Positions 34,521-43,713 of a DNA stretch of 64,000 nt are shown here, piece by piece. The position numbers and the translations under genes are program-made. The notes under the pieces are model-generated. The model did no database searches. It saw nothing but the letters and a program-made list of their open reading frames with translations, and was not told the origin of the DNA. The stretch is taken from the NCBI RefSeq assembly GCF_039832105.1, contig NZ_JBDOHS010000005.1:130487-194486 (forward strand), read 5' to 3'. The stretch is from Dorea_A sp016295505 (GTDB taxonomy: Bacteria; Bacillota; Clostridia; Lachnospirales; Lachnospiraceae). The first letter of the stretch is position 1. Every line of letters starts with the position of its first letter.

Positions 34521-36602
34521 TTATTTATCTACACCTTCTGTCTCGATAATGAATCTGGTGCTTCCCTTCATGCCGTCTCTGATTCCGGCAAATGACTGAT
34601 AGTCCTGCCCCAGCTTTGTCATTGCTTCCAGTCTGGCTGTTACATTCTGAATATCTCCATGAAAAATACTTGTCAGCTGATCGATCCCGGAAGTTTTGAA
34701 TTCTGCCATGCCTTCTGCAAGTGCCAGATTCCCTTCTGCAAGCGCCCCTGCTCCATCTGACAGCTTGCCTGCGCCGGATGCCACCTGGGAAGCACCGGAT
34801 GAAAGCTTTTGTACTCCACCGACAAGCTGCATGCTGCCATCCTTCAATGCTGCCGAGCCGGATCTTAAGCTTTCACTGTTCTGATTCAATTGCTCTGTTC
34901 CCTGCTTGAGTGCGGCTGTTCCCTGACAAAGACTGTCTGTTCCCTGTACCAATGCATCGCTTCCTGCATAGAGCTGATTCAGACCCTGTTGAAGTGCCAG
35001 CGTTCCTTCGCTCAATGTTCCGATTCCCGAAGAAAGACGCTGTGCTCCCGGGAGCAGTTGTGCATCGACATTACTTTTGATCTGTTGTTTCACTGCATCT
35101 GCTGTGGTATTCATCGTATTCGTAAACTGCTGCATAAGCACATCGGCATATCCTGCGCTCAGATTGCTGACATACATCTGCTTTGCCTCTATACTTGGAA
35201 ATGCCTCTTCCGGCATGGCATCTGCTGCTGTCTGTGCCATCTGTTCGGCCATGCCTGTGATCATGACTTTCTGCTCCTCTGTCAGACTTATGGAAGATGC
35301 ACTTCCCAGGCTGTCACTTAACTGCTGTACTCCTGCACTCAGTGCATTGGCGCCTGCAACTGCTCCACTTTCCTCATCGGTATATCCTGCTGCCAGCTGA
35401 TCTGCTCCGTCTTTTGCCGCCTTGATTCCTGCCTGTGCGCCCGCTGCTCCGGCCTTCAGAGCATCCGCTCCGGCTTTCAGTTCCTGACTTCCCTTCGCCA
35501 GCGTTCCCACACCATCTGTATAGGCAGATACTCCGTTCGCCAGAGCACTGACGCCGCCGATCAGAGAACCACTTTTCTCATTCAGTGTATGGATGCCATC
35601 CGCAAGTGCTTCAGTCCCATCCGCGAGTGTTCCGGATCCATCCGATAAGGCCCTTGCGCCATCCGATGCATCCCTGGAGCCGTCTACCAGCTGATCTGCG
35701 GCATTTTCCAGCTCCTCCACCGAGTCTTCCAGACTGTCAAAGTCTTTGACATCACTGAAGTCAAACTGATCCAGGATCTCACTGGATGCTACCGTAATCG
35801 TCGGTCCTACAGATGCATTTTCCACATCTGCCGTGATCGTAACACTGTCAGGAATCTCAAAGTCTGTCCCTTCCAGCTTCAGATTTTCCTCAAGTCCCGG
35901 AAATGCAATGCCGACAACAATGTTCTTATCTGCGTCGGATATGATCTTACCGTGATCTAGCGTAACATTCTGATATTCGTCCGTCGGAAGCATCAGAGCC
36001 GTCACCATGGTAAACGGTGTATACATCTCCTCCTGTTCCCCGTTCACATCCACCAACTGTTTTGCATTATTCTCATAATCAAAGGTGATCTCTACTTTTC
36101 CATCCTTTCCCTGAAGATCTTCCGGTGCGATCTCATTTCCATCCAGCTTATATGATATCTTTACTTCCACAGGCATCTCTTTCTCTGTCGTTCCCTGATA
36201 ATAGATGTCCTTTCCATCGGCTTCCCAAGTAAGCTGTCCACTGCCGCTTTCCTGAAAGACTTCCTCACCCTTGATATTTTTAATATCTTTTAGTTCCGAA
36301 GTATCTTCAAAGGTTCCTTCTCCCGGATTCTTCAGCCACTCAGTAACCGTTGTGCTGTTTACGTTTCCGGAAGTATCCGCCTTTACATATACGGATTCAT
36401 CCTTGTATACTTCTCCGGAATCAGTTGCCGTACTGTCTCCCAGTACCTTCTTTGCCGTTTCTTTTAGTTCCTCAACATCTTCTTTTTTATCCTCGGCCTT
36501 CACATTCAGGGAATTCTGACAGATACAGGTTCCGGTCATCGCGGCTGTCATCACTGCCGCCATGGATCCTGCAAACACTCTTTTTTTCATAATTTTTTTC
36601 AT
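34521..36602 (-). CDS. Secreted heptad-repeat (xxxLxxG) protein paired with MMPL transporter
   Basis: 693 residues. A Lys-rich start and hydrophobic stretch (about 8-35) form a signal peptide; no other membrane helix is seen. A beta-rich middle (about 60-265) precedes about 30 heptads of the xxxLxxG kind in two runs (about 298-415 and 520-650), predicted to form long helical rods. Such repeats are known from YhgE/Pip proteins, which unlike this one carry membrane helices. Starts 11 bp after the MMPL gene with AGGAGGTATA, so both are made together under TetR control. Role is probably an extracytoplasmic partner of the transporter (inference). Confidence 0.82.
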   Translation of the reverse strand: MKKIMKKRVFAGSMAAVMTAAMTGTCICQNSLNVKAEDKKEDVEELKETAKKVLGDSTATDSGEVYKDESVYVKADTSGNVNSTTVTEWLKNPGEGTFEDTSELKDIKNIKGEEVFQESGSGQLTWEADGKDIYYQGTTEKEMPVEVKISYKLDGNEIAPEDLQGKDGKVEITFDYENNAKQLVDVNGEQEEMYTPFTMVTALMLPTDEYQNVTLDHGKIISDADKNIVVGIAFPGLEENLKLEGTDFEIPDSVTITADVENASVGPTITVASSEILDQFDFSDVKDFDSLEDSVEELENAADQLVDGSRDASDGARALSDGSGTLADGTEALADGIHTLNEKSGSLIGGVSALANGVSAYTDGVGTLAKGSQELKAGADALKAGAAGAQAGIKAAKDGADQLAAGYTDEESGAVAGANALSAGVQQLSDSLGSASSISLTEEQKVMITGMAEQMAQTAADAMPEEAFPSIEAKQMYVSNLSAGYADVLMQQFTNTMNTTADAVKQQIKSNVDAQLLPGAQRLSSGIGTLSEGTLALQQGLNQLYAGSDALVQGTDSLCQGTAALKQGTEQLNQNSESLRSGSAALKDGSMQLVGGVQKLSSGASQVASGAGKLSDGAGALAEGNLALAEGMAEFKTSGIDQLTSIFHGDIQNVTARLEAMTKLGQDYQSFAGIRDGMKGSTRFIIETEGVDK

Positions 36603-36613
36603 AGATATACCTC

Positions 36614-38689
36614 CTAAGCTTCTTTCTTTGGCAGAAAGTCTTTGCTTGTTTTTACAATGACTCTATCAAATACCATAAACATCGACGGAAGAACGAATAT
36701 TACCACGATCATGCTGATCAGTGCTCCTCTTGCCATCAGAATGCAGAGCGAACTGATCATATCGATATTCGAATACAATCCGACACCAATCGTTGCAGCA
36801 AAGAAGCTGAATGCGCTGACGATGATCGACTGTGCGGAAAATTTATGTGCCGTTGTGATCGCATCGTATTTGCCCGCCCCGTGGTTTCTTTCCCTCTTAT
36901 ATCTCGTCGTCATCAGAATCGCATAATCAACCGTTGCACCGAGCTGAATGGTCCCGATGACGATGGACGCTACAAACGGAAGTTTCGTGCCGGTATAGAA
37001 CGGAATTCCCATGTTGACAAAGATAGCAAATTCAATGATACCGACCAGGATAACCGGCAACGTTACCGACCGGAACAATATCAGAATGATCAGGAAGACG
37101 ATTCCGATAGATACCGCACTTACCCGCTTAAAATCCGTATCCGTGATCGTGATCAGATCCTTTGTCAGAGGTCCTTCTCCCACCAGCATCGCGTTCTCAT
37201 CATAGCGATCCAGGATCTCATCGATCTTTTCAATCTGCCGATTGACTTGATCTGACGCCACCTTGTATTCCGAATTGACCATGAGTAGCTGATACTGATC
37301 ATTTTTCAGCATACTGCTGATCGAGTCCGGAATCATATCCGACGGAATTCCGGGGCCTACCAGTTCATCCAGTCCGAGAACCCATTTCACACCATCCACC
37401 TTATCAATCTCTTTGGTCATCCGGTTCACCTCATGCGCCGGCAGGGAGCTGTCTACCAGAATCATATGCGTGGTATTCATCTTGTAGTCTTCCTTTAATT
37501 TCGTATTGGCTATGACACTCGGAAGATCCTCAGGCAATGACTCATCCAGATTATAGTATACACTTGTATGATTATTGCCGTAGATTGCCGGGAACAGAAG
37601 TACCAGGAACAAGACGACATACACCAGATATTTTTTTGTCACTTTATCCGATATCTTACTGATATTCGGAAGTAACGGCCTGTGCTTCGTCTTTTCGATC
37701 AATTTATCGCAGCACAGGATCATGGACGGCAACACCGTAACACAGGTGATTACACCAAACATGACACCTTTTGCCATCACGATTCCAATATCTTTACCCA
37801 ATGTAAAGCTCATGAAACAAAGTGCAATGAACCCGGCAATCGTCGTGACCGAACTGCCGATCACAGAGGAAAATGTCTGCGAGATCGCATGTGCCATTGC
37901 CCGCTCTTTATCTCCGTCATATCGCACCTGCTGCTCTTCATAGCTGTGCATCAGGAAAATGGAGTAATCCATCGTAACCCCAAGCTGCAGGACTGCGGCC
38001 AGCGCCTTTGTAATATAAGAGATCTCTCCAAAGAACACATTGCTGCCCAGGTTGTAGATAATTGCCATTCCGATACTGAGCAGAAAAAGAATCGGCACAA
38101 AGAAGGAATCCATGGTAAGCGCCAGCACCAGAACTGACAACAGAACTGCGATCAGCACATACAGAGGAGTCTCCTTTTCCGCAAGCTCCTTGGTATCCTG
38201 CACGATTGCCGACATTCCGCTTAAGAAGCACTGTTCTCCCGTCACCTTCCGGATCTGCGTAACGGCTTCCATGGTCTCATCGGAAGAGGTACCTCCTTCA
38301 AAGAACACCGCCATCATCGTACCCTGATCCGTATTGTATATATCATAGAGAGTATCCGGCAGCATACTCTGCGGAACCGAAACATCTGCGACAGAGTCAT
38401 ACCACATCACTTTCGCAACCCCGTCAACCTGCTCTACCTGTTCTTTTAATTTTGCAACATCCTTATCCTCCATACCGTCTACCATCAGCATGGAAAAAGC
38501 GCCGATTCCAAAGTCCTCCGTCATGATCTCCTGTCCCTGCATGGTTTCAATATCTTCCGGAAGATATGTCAGTACATCATAGTTGATTCTGGTGTGTACA
38601 TATCCCCATACAGACGGAATCAGAAGTAAGACACTGAGTATCAGAATCGTTACTCTGTACTTTACGATTTTCTTTCCAAACTTCACCAT
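36614..38689 (-). CDS. MMPL-family RND transporter
   Basis: 691 residues, 12 predicted membrane helices in two halves, each with one large extracytoplasmic loop (about 35-165 and 375-515). The proton-relay Asp-Tyr pairs typical of MmpL are visible in GVTMDYSIFLMHSY and GATVDYAILMTTRY. Family members export lipids or hydrophobic compounds; the cargo here is unknown. First gene of a two-gene unit with the heptad-repeat protein, divergent from a TetR gene, with operator copies over its -35. Confidence 0.9.
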   Translation of the reverse strand: MVKFGKKIVKYRVTILILSVLLLIPSVWGYVHTRINYDVLTYLPEDIETMQGQEIMTEDFGIGAFSMLMVDGMEDKDVAKLKEQVEQVDGVAKVMWYDSVADVSVPQSMLPDTLYDIYNTDQGTMMAVFFEGGTSSDETMEAVTQIRKVTGEQCFLSGMSAIVQDTKELAEKETPLYVLIAVLLSVLVLALTMDSFFVPILFLLSIGMAIIYNLGSNVFFGEISYITKALAAVLQLGVTMDYSIFLMHSYEEQQVRYDGDKERAMAHAISQTFSSVIGSSVTTIAGFIALCFMSFTLGKDIGIVMAKGVMFGVITCVTVLPSMILCCDKLIEKTKHRPLLPNISKISDKVTKKYLVYVVLFLVLLFPAIYGNNHTSVYYNLDESLPEDLPSVIANTKLKEDYKMNTTHMILVDSSLPAHEVNRMTKEIDKVDGVKWVLGLDELVGPGIPSDMIPDSISSMLKNDQYQLLMVNSEYKVASDQVNRQIEKIDEILDRYDENAMLVGEGPLTKDLITITDTDFKRVSAVSIGIVFLIILILFRSVTLPVILVGIIEFAIFVNMGIPFYTGTKLPFVASIVIGTIQLGATVDYAILMTTRYKRERNHGAGKYDAITTAHKFSAQSIIVSAFSFFAATIGVGLYSNIDMISSLCILMARGALISMIVVIFVLPSMFMVFDRVIVKTSKDFLPKKEA

Positions 38690-38712
38690 AACTGTATGCT
38701 TCCTTTCATTTA

Positions 38713-38725
38713 TGACCGTTAGTCA
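38713..38725. promoter_or_regulatory. TetR operator copy 1
   Basis: TGACCGTTAGTCA, a 13-bp near-palindrome of form TGAC-N5-GTCA, in the leader of the MMPL gene 24 bp upstream of its ATG. Confidence 0.7.
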
Positions 38726-38739
38726 TTTTTACTGTAAGC

Positions 38740-38768
38740 AATATACTACAAAAATGACCAATAGTCAA
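38740..38768 (-). promoter_or_regulatory. MMPL promoter with TetR operator copy 2
   Basis: Minus strand -35 TTGACT (38763-38768), 17 bp, -10 TATATT (38740-38745). Operator TGACCAATAGTCA at 38755-38767 covers the -35. Confidence 0.8.
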
Positions 38769-38776
38769 TACTTTTT

Positions 38777-38805
38777 TTGACTATTGGTCATTTTTTCGTT
38801 ATACT
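38777..38805 (+). promoter_or_regulatory. tetR promoter with operator copy 3
   Basis: -35 TTGACT (38777-38782), 17 bp, -10 TATACT (38800-38805). Operator TGACTATTGGTCA at 38778-38790 covers the -35; copies 2 and 3 are mirror images 10 bp apart. Confidence 0.8.
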
Positions 38806-38859
38806 ATTGTAAAATCCAGAAAAACATGGTAATCTGTCCACAACAGGAGACGATATATT

Positions 38860-39477
38860 ATGGGAAAATTAGAAGAAAATAAGAAAAAAAAGAAAGAAGC
38901 TCTTTTTAACACGGCTTATCGACTGTTTACCACAAAGGGCATTCATGCAACTGCCATTTCAGACATCGTCAATGAAGCAGGTGTTGCCAAAGGAACATTC
39001 TATCTTTATTTTAAGGACAAGTATGATATCAAAAACAAACTGATCGCACACAAAACCAAGGAATTGTTCGATGCTGCCTGGAAGGCTCTGGACGCTTCCG
39101 GGAAAACAGGCCTGGAGGACCAGCTGGTCTTCATCATCGACTACATTCTCGATCTTCTGAAAAGTGACCTCCCGCTCCTGAATTTCATTTCCAAAAATCT
39201 GGTCATGGGAGCATTGAAAACGGCCTTCTGGTCTGAAGAGGAAGATTCCGACGAATCCTTTAATGACAGATATCTGGAAATGGTGCGTCAGGATCCTTAT
39301 GAATACGAAGATGTGAATGTGATGCTGTTTACCATTGTGGAACTGGCAGGATCCACCTGCTATAACTCCATCCTGTACGGAGAACCGCTTCCAATTGAGG
39401 AGTACAAGCCATTTCTGTACCGGACTGTACGCCTGATCATTGCAAGTCACCGCGTCACCCCATCTGATCAGAAGTAA
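38860..39477 (+). CDS. TetR/AcrR-family regulator
   Basis: 205 residues. The N-terminal helix-turn-helix (about 10-60) reads KGIHATAISDIVNEAGVAKGTFYLYFKDK, the standard TetR pattern; the C-terminal ligand domain is not family-specific. Its gene faces the MMPL operon across a region with three copies of a 13-bp dyad, so it most likely represses both its own gene and the transporter until a substrate-like ligand binds. No strong ribosome site except a GGAGACG before the ATG. Confidence 0.92.
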   Translation: MGKLEENKKKKKEALFNTAYRLFTTKGIHATAISDIVNEAGVAKGTFYLYFKDKYDIKNKLIAHKTKELFDAAWKALDASGKTGLEDQLVFIIDYILDLLKSDLPLLNFISKNLVMGALKTAFWSEEEDSDESFNDRYLEMVRQDPYEYEDVNVMLFTIVELAGSTCYNSILYGEPLPIEEYKPFLYRTVRLIIASHRVTPSDQK

Positions 39478-39488
39478 TATCCGTTTGC

Positions 39489-39538
39489 AAAAGGACTGCC
39501 GCAAAACAGAGTTCAATCTCTCTTTTGCAGCAGTCCTT
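39489..39538. terminator. Bidirectional terminator between tetR and ybjQ-like gene
   Basis: Arms AAAAGGACTGC-GCAAAA and TTTTGC-GCAGTCCTT, single bulges, T-rich on both sides. Confidence 0.8.
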
Positions 39539-39557
39539 CTTTCTTATTTCTTATTTA

Positions 39558-39872
39558 TTATTCCTTAATTTTCACTGCAGTTCCATATGCAAGAACTTCC
39601 GCCGCTCCCTGCATCAGGGAAGAAGATCCATAACGAATGTTGAGAACTGCGTCTGCGTTCAACGCTTCCGCCTCGTCCACCATGCGTTTAACCGCAATCT
39701 GCCGTGCTTCATTAAGCATTTCCGTATATCCGACAAGTTCTCCTCCTACAAGAGTTTTCATACCGGCCATAAAGTCCTTTCCGATATTTTTACTCATTAC
39801 AACCGTTCCTTTTACCATTCCCAGATCTTCGATCTCTTTTCCCGGAATATAATCAATATTTAGAAGCTTCAT
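39558..39872 (-). CDS. YbjQ/UPF0145 family protein
   Basis: 104 residues from ATG 39872, within the end of the MerR gene (20-bp overlap) after AAGGAGGAGAG. The protein has the UPF0145 pattern: YIPGKEIEDLGMVKGTVVMSKNIGKDF at the N terminus, LNEARQIAVKRMVDEAEALNADAVLNIRY in the middle. These form pentameric rings and are sometimes called heavy-metal-binding domain proteins, but the function is not proven. Translational coupling to a MerR regulator suggests a stress-response role. Confidence 0.88.
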   Translation of the reverse strand: MKLLNIDYIPGKEIEDLGMVKGTVVMSKNIGKDFMAGMKTLVGGELVGYTEMLNEARQIAVKRMVDEAEALNADAVLNIRYGSSSLMQGAAEVLAYGTAVKIKE

Positions 39873-40503
39873 ACAACTCTCCTCCTTCAATTTCTTTCAT
39901 TCGTTCTTTTAATGATAATATGATTCCTATGATGATCACCGCGGGAATTCCTCCCATGAGCAGAAACAACGGTACCGGCATGGGATCTTCGGCAATCCCC
40001 CAGGTACACCATGCGAAGATTCCGATCAGCACGAGCATCAGCAGGATCATGATACCACCTGCCAAAAATGCCTTTTTCTTTTTTGTGATCATGTCTGCCT
40101 GTTTTGCATTCACAAATGATACACCTCCTTTTTCCAGCTGTTCCATTTTTTCAAGATATACATCCGGCTTCAGATCTGTGTAATTCTCCCCCTGTTCTAC
40201 CATATCATGGCACAGCTCTTTCATCTTCTCCAGATTCTTTTCTTCTCTTTCCAGTGTGATCAGGTGACGCTTCAGGCAATCCTCCAGTGGAAGATTGGCT
40301 TCTTCCATTCTCCGGATCTCACTGATTGGAACAGCGAGTTTGCGAAGAAGCTTGATCTTCTTCAGACATTCAATGTCCTGTTCCGAATACTCACGATATC
40401 GATTCGCCTCATTGCGGGACGGATTCAGAAGTCCCTGCTGTTCATAAAAACGAATATTTTTCTTCGTGATATCCACAAGCTGTTCCACCTCATTAATTCT
40501 CAT
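39853..40503 (-). CDS. MerR-family regulator with C-terminal membrane anchor
   Basis: 216 residues. N-terminal MerR helix-turn-helix (1-70; KKNIRFYEQQGLLNPSRNEANRYREYS) and a coiled dimer helix (about 75-110), then two strong hydrophobic segments (about 143-167 and 174-197) joined by a short loop, where soluble MerR proteins have a ligand domain. So the protein is likely tethered to the membrane and may sense membrane or redox change there. Its promoter has the 19-bp spacer and dyad typical of MerR activation. Downstream YbjQ gene overlaps by 20 bp. Confidence 0.88.
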   Translation of the reverse strand: MRINEVEQLVDITKKNIRFYEQQGLLNPSRNEANRYREYSEQDIECLKKIKLLRKLAVPISEIRRMEEANLPLEDCLKRHLITLEREEKNLEKMKELCHDMVEQGENYTDLKPDVYLEKMEQLEKGGVSFVNAKQADMITKKKKAFLAGGIMILLMLVLIGIFAWCTWGIAEDPMPVPLFLLMGGIPAVIIIGIILSLKERMKEIEGGELYEASKY

Positions 40504-40523
40504 TCCCTCACCTCCATGACATT

Positions 40524-40554
40524 ACCCTACACCTTCCACAAAGAGGAAGGTCAA
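40524..40554 (-). promoter_or_regulatory. MerR-type promoter with 19-bp spacer and dyad
   Basis: Minus strand -35 TTGACC (40549-40554), 19-bp spacer, -10 TAGGGT (40524-40529). The dyad ACCTTCC-N7-GGAAGGT (40531-40551) fills the spacer. This is the geometry MerR-family proteins twist to activate. Confidence 0.85.
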
Positions 40555-40590
40555 GGATTTGTTAAAAAATAATTTATTTTTTTCTGATAC

Positions 40591-40638
40591 AAAAAAATCG
40601 CAGAAAATGAAACTTTTTTATTGCTCACTTTCTGCGGT
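40591..40638 (-). terminator. Terminator of argS-alaX operon
   Basis: Minus-strand arms CGCAGAAA/TTTCTGCG extended by AT pairs, about 20-nt loop, followed by seven T. Confidence 0.8.
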
Positions 40639-40650
40639 TTCTCCTGTATT

Positions 40651-41796
40651 CTAATCGATCATCTCACGGATCGCACGCTCTGTCCCCTGCATGGATCCCT
40701 GTACCATCTCCGGTTTTCCGCCGCCTCTGCCTTCAAAAGCCGTATTCAGCTTCTTGCTTAACGGACGTACATCTTCAGTCCGGCTGCCGATCACATAACG
40801 GTATCCGACTTCATCTGATCCGGCAAATACCGCACAGATCTTTGCGCCCCGGTCAAGCAGAAGATTCATCATCTCTCTTGGAAGATTCCCGCTGAGGGAA
40901 GGATCGAATACAGCCGTAATCTCTTCCGCAATCACGATCTCTTTCGCCTGATAAGAAAGCAGCTTCTGCCGGAGAGTCGCACACTGGCTCTTAAGGCTTG
41001 CCTGCTCTTCTTTCAGATGTTCCACAGCCTCGGCAACTTCATATTCCTTTGCACACAGCATCGCTGAGATTGCTTTTGTACCTTCCTCTTTCTTTTCATA
41101 ATCCCGGAGTGCTCTTCTTCCACACAGCATGGTGATACGTTCTCCGCCTTTATAATTGACCATATTCACCAGCTTGATCATGCCGATCTCTCCGGTCTTA
41201 TTCACATGCGGTGCACAGCAGGCGCACACATCATATCCCGGAACGACAACGATGCGAACCTGTCCTTCAATCTCGATCTTGCTTCTGTATTCCATACCTG
41301 CAAGCTCTTCTTTCGACGGATACAGCACCTGAATCTCCAGATTCTGAAAAACAGCCTCATTGGCTTCTCTTTCAATCTCTCTTAATTCTTCCTTCGTAAT
41401 CGGACCGTTAAAATCCATGGTACAGTAATCACTTCCCAGGTGAAATCCCACATTCTGATATCCGAACCTTTTATGCACCAGTCCGGATACGATGTGCTCT
41501 CCGGTGTGCTGCTGCATTTTTTCAAACCGTTCCTCCCAGCGGATCCGTCCGGTCACCTTCCTTCCGGCCTCCACAGGAGCGTCTGCCGTGTGATAGATCA
41601 CGCCGTCCTTTTCATGGACATCGCTGATATTCACATCATCTAACATGCCGGTATCTGCATATTGCCCTCCGCCTTCCGGGAAAAAAGCAGTCTGGTCAAG
41701 TACGATCCGATACTTCTCTTTGTATGGTTCACAGGACACAACCGTTGCCTGAAATTCTTTTCTGTGACTGTCCTGATAGTATAACTTTTCTGTCAT
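40651..41796 (-). CDS. alaX: AlaX-type alanyl-tRNA editing protein with DHHA1 domain
   Basis: 381 residues from ATG 41796 (GAGGATG upstream; 8 bp after the argS stop). Hydrolyses Ser or Gly mischarged on tRNA-Ala. Zinc-binding editing motifs HTGEH (about 99-103) and CxxxH in CACCAPHV (about 196-203) are intact, the N-terminal FFPEGGGQYADTG block is present, and a C-terminal DHHA1 domain ends with GRGGGKPEMVQGS. This is the long AlaX class. Operon with argS. Confidence 0.93.
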   Translation of the reverse strand: MTEKLYYQDSHRKEFQATVVSCEPYKEKYRIVLDQTAFFPEGGGQYADTGMLDDVNISDVHEKDGVIYHTADAPVEAGRKVTGRIRWEERFEKMQQHTGEHIVSGLVHKRFGYQNVGFHLGSDYCTMDFNGPITKEELREIEREANEAVFQNLEIQVLYPSKEELAGMEYRSKIEIEGQVRIVVVPGYDVCACCAPHVNKTGEIGMIKLVNMVNYKGGERITMLCGRRALRDYEKKEEGTKAISAMLCAKEYEVAEAVEHLKEEQASLKSQCATLRQKLLSYQAKEIVIAEEITAVFDPSLSGNLPREMMNLLLDRGAKICAVFAGSDEVGYRYVIGSRTEDVRPLSKKLNTAFEGRGGGKPEMVQGSMQGTERAIREMID

Positions 41797-41803
41797 CTTA
41801 TTC

Positions 41804-43570
41804 TTACATCCTCTCCGGCGCCTCAAATCCCAGAACATCAATACATGCTTCCAGAACATTCTTTGTCACCTTCAGAAGTGCGATGTAACTCTTCTGCTTT
41901 TCCTCATCCTCTTCTGCAAGGATCCGTGTCTCATGATAAAACCGGTTAAATGCATTGGCAAGGTCATAGATATACGCACAGATCTTGTGTGGTGCCAGTT
42001 CTTCAAATGCCGTTTCCATCACTTCGTTATATTTTACCACTTCCAGCATCAGCGCTTTTTCGCTCTCACTTGTTGCTCCAGCAACCTTAAGCCCTTCCAG
42101 CTCATGTCCGGATGCCTGATATTTATTCAGAATCGACTTGATACGGACGATCGTATACAGAATATACGGTCCTGTATTGCCTTCAAACGAGGTAAAGCGG
42201 TCTACATCAAACACATAATCCTTAGATGCCTGGTTGGACAGATCCCCGTATTTGATTGCTGCCATGCCGACGATCTTTGCAGTTTCCTTTGCTTCCGCCT
42301 CTTCTACCGTACGGTTTTCATCGATCTTACGATACATCTCTTCAGTGATCTCCGCAATCAGGTTCTCCAGACGCATCACGCCGCCTTCTCTGGTCTTAAA
42401 CGGTTTTCCGTCCTTTCCGTTCATCGTTCCGAATCCCAGGAACTTAAGACTCGTTTCTTCCGGAACGATCCCAGTCTTTTTTGCAGCACGGAATACCTGA
42501 ACAAAGTGCAGTTCCTGGCGCTTGTCTACCACATATATGATTCGATCCGGACGATAGTCTTCCACCCTCTGTACCAGAGTTGCAAGATCCGTCGTTCCAT
42601 ACAAAGAAGCCCCGTCGGACTTCTGGATCATACATGGCGGAATCTCTTTTGTATCCGTCTCTTCCTGCACATCAATGACCAGTGCTCCCTGATCCTGATG
42701 CGCATATCCGTCTTTCTTCAGGCGTTCGATCATATCCGGGATATAGGCCTGTGCATCAGACTCTCCCTTCCACAGATCAAAATCCACATTCAGATTCGCA
42801 TAATTCTTCTTCAGATCCGTCACAGACACATGCATGATATGATTCCAGATCGCGGTATATCCTCTGTGTCCATTCTGCAGAAGATAGGTCGCATGTAATG
42901 CATTCTCCCGGTAAGCCTCATCCTCTTTTGCTCTGCCGCTGGCAGTCGGATAGATCTCCTCCAGCTCTCCTATGGTAAATGGTGCTTCCTGCGGATATTC
43001 TCCCTCAAAAGCATCGTCAAAATACGGAAGATCCGGCTTACGTTCTCTAAGTTCTGTAATGATCAGTCCCATCTGATATCCCCAGTCGCCCAGATGGATA
43101 TCTCCAAGAACCTTATGTCCCATCTTTCTGGAAATGCGTTTTACACTTTCACCGATGATCGCAGAGCGCAGATGTCCGACATGCAGCGGCTTTGCTACAT
43201 TCGGTCCGCCATAATCCACAACGATCATCTCCGGATTCTCTGTCTTTTCCAGTCCCAGATCCGAAGACTCTTCCATCTGGTTCAGATAATCCGCAACGTA
43301 TTCTTCCTTCAGTTTCATATTAATAAATCCCGGCTTCACAGCACCCGCCTCTGACAGACATCTGCTGTCCTGCAAAAGTGCAACCACATCCTCTGCGATC
43401 ATAATCGGAGCCTTGTGATACGTTTTTGCTCCGGCCATCGCACCGTTACACTGATATTCACACAGGTCCGGTCTGTTGGATAATGTTACTTTTGCATATT
43501 TCCGGTCATATCCTGCCTTTTCAAACGCCTCTGCAAGTTCTTCTGCAATCAGGTCCATAATTTTCTTCAT
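41804..43570 (-). CDS. argS: Arginyl-tRNA synthetase
   Basis: 588 residues from ATG 43570, after GGAGGGAATC. Class I synthetase: HIGH-type motif in PLHVGHLRSAIIGES (about 124-138), N-terminal additional domain for tRNA binding (1-110), KMSK-like region replaced as usual in ArgRS around FKTREGG, and the C-terminal DALR anticodon domain with YIYDLANAFNRFYHE. Charges tRNA-Arg; a tRNA-Arg(CCG) gene lies 2.7 kb away. Confidence 0.96.
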   Translation of the reverse strand: MKKIMDLIAEELAEAFEKAGYDRKYAKVTLSNRPDLCEYQCNGAMAGAKTYHKAPIMIAEDVVALLQDSRCLSEAGAVKPGFINMKLKEEYVADYLNQMEESSDLGLEKTENPEMIVVDYGGPNVAKPLHVGHLRSAIIGESVKRISRKMGHKVLGDIHLGDWGYQMGLIITELRERKPDLPYFDDAFEGEYPQEAPFTIGELEEIYPTASGRAKEDEAYRENALHATYLLQNGHRGYTAIWNHIMHVSVTDLKKNYANLNVDFDLWKGESDAQAYIPDMIERLKKDGYAHQDQGALVIDVQEETDTKEIPPCMIQKSDGASLYGTTDLATLVQRVEDYRPDRIIYVVDKRQELHFVQVFRAAKKTGIVPEETSLKFLGFGTMNGKDGKPFKTREGGVMRLENLIAEITEEMYRKIDENRTVEEAEAKETAKIVGMAAIKYGDLSNQASKDYVFDVDRFTSFEGNTGPYILYTIVRIKSILNKYQASGHELEGLKVAGATSESEKALMLEVVKYNEVMETAFEELAPHKICAYIYDLANAFNRFYHETRILAEEDEEKQKSYIALLKVTKNVLEACIDVLGFEAPERM

Positions 43571-43643
43571 ATGATTCCCTCCATTCATCTTAGTTATTCT
43601 AACACAAGGATTCCACAGCAACAACCATATCTTAAAACAAATA

Positions 43644-43672
43644 TTGCAAAAAATACCAGTATGTGGTATATT
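43644..43672 (+). promoter_or_regulatory. Promoter with ATACCA dyad for flavin reductase-rubredoxin gene
   Basis: -35 TTGCAA (43644-43649), 17 bp, -10 TATATT (43667-43672). The perfect dyad ATACCA-N5-TGGTAT (43653-43669) fills the spacer and touches the -10, where a bound protein would block transcription. The regulator is not in sight. Confidence 0.65.
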
Positions 43673-43713
43673 ATCAGTAACAATTACTATTATTAAATAA
43701 ATGGAGGTTTTCT

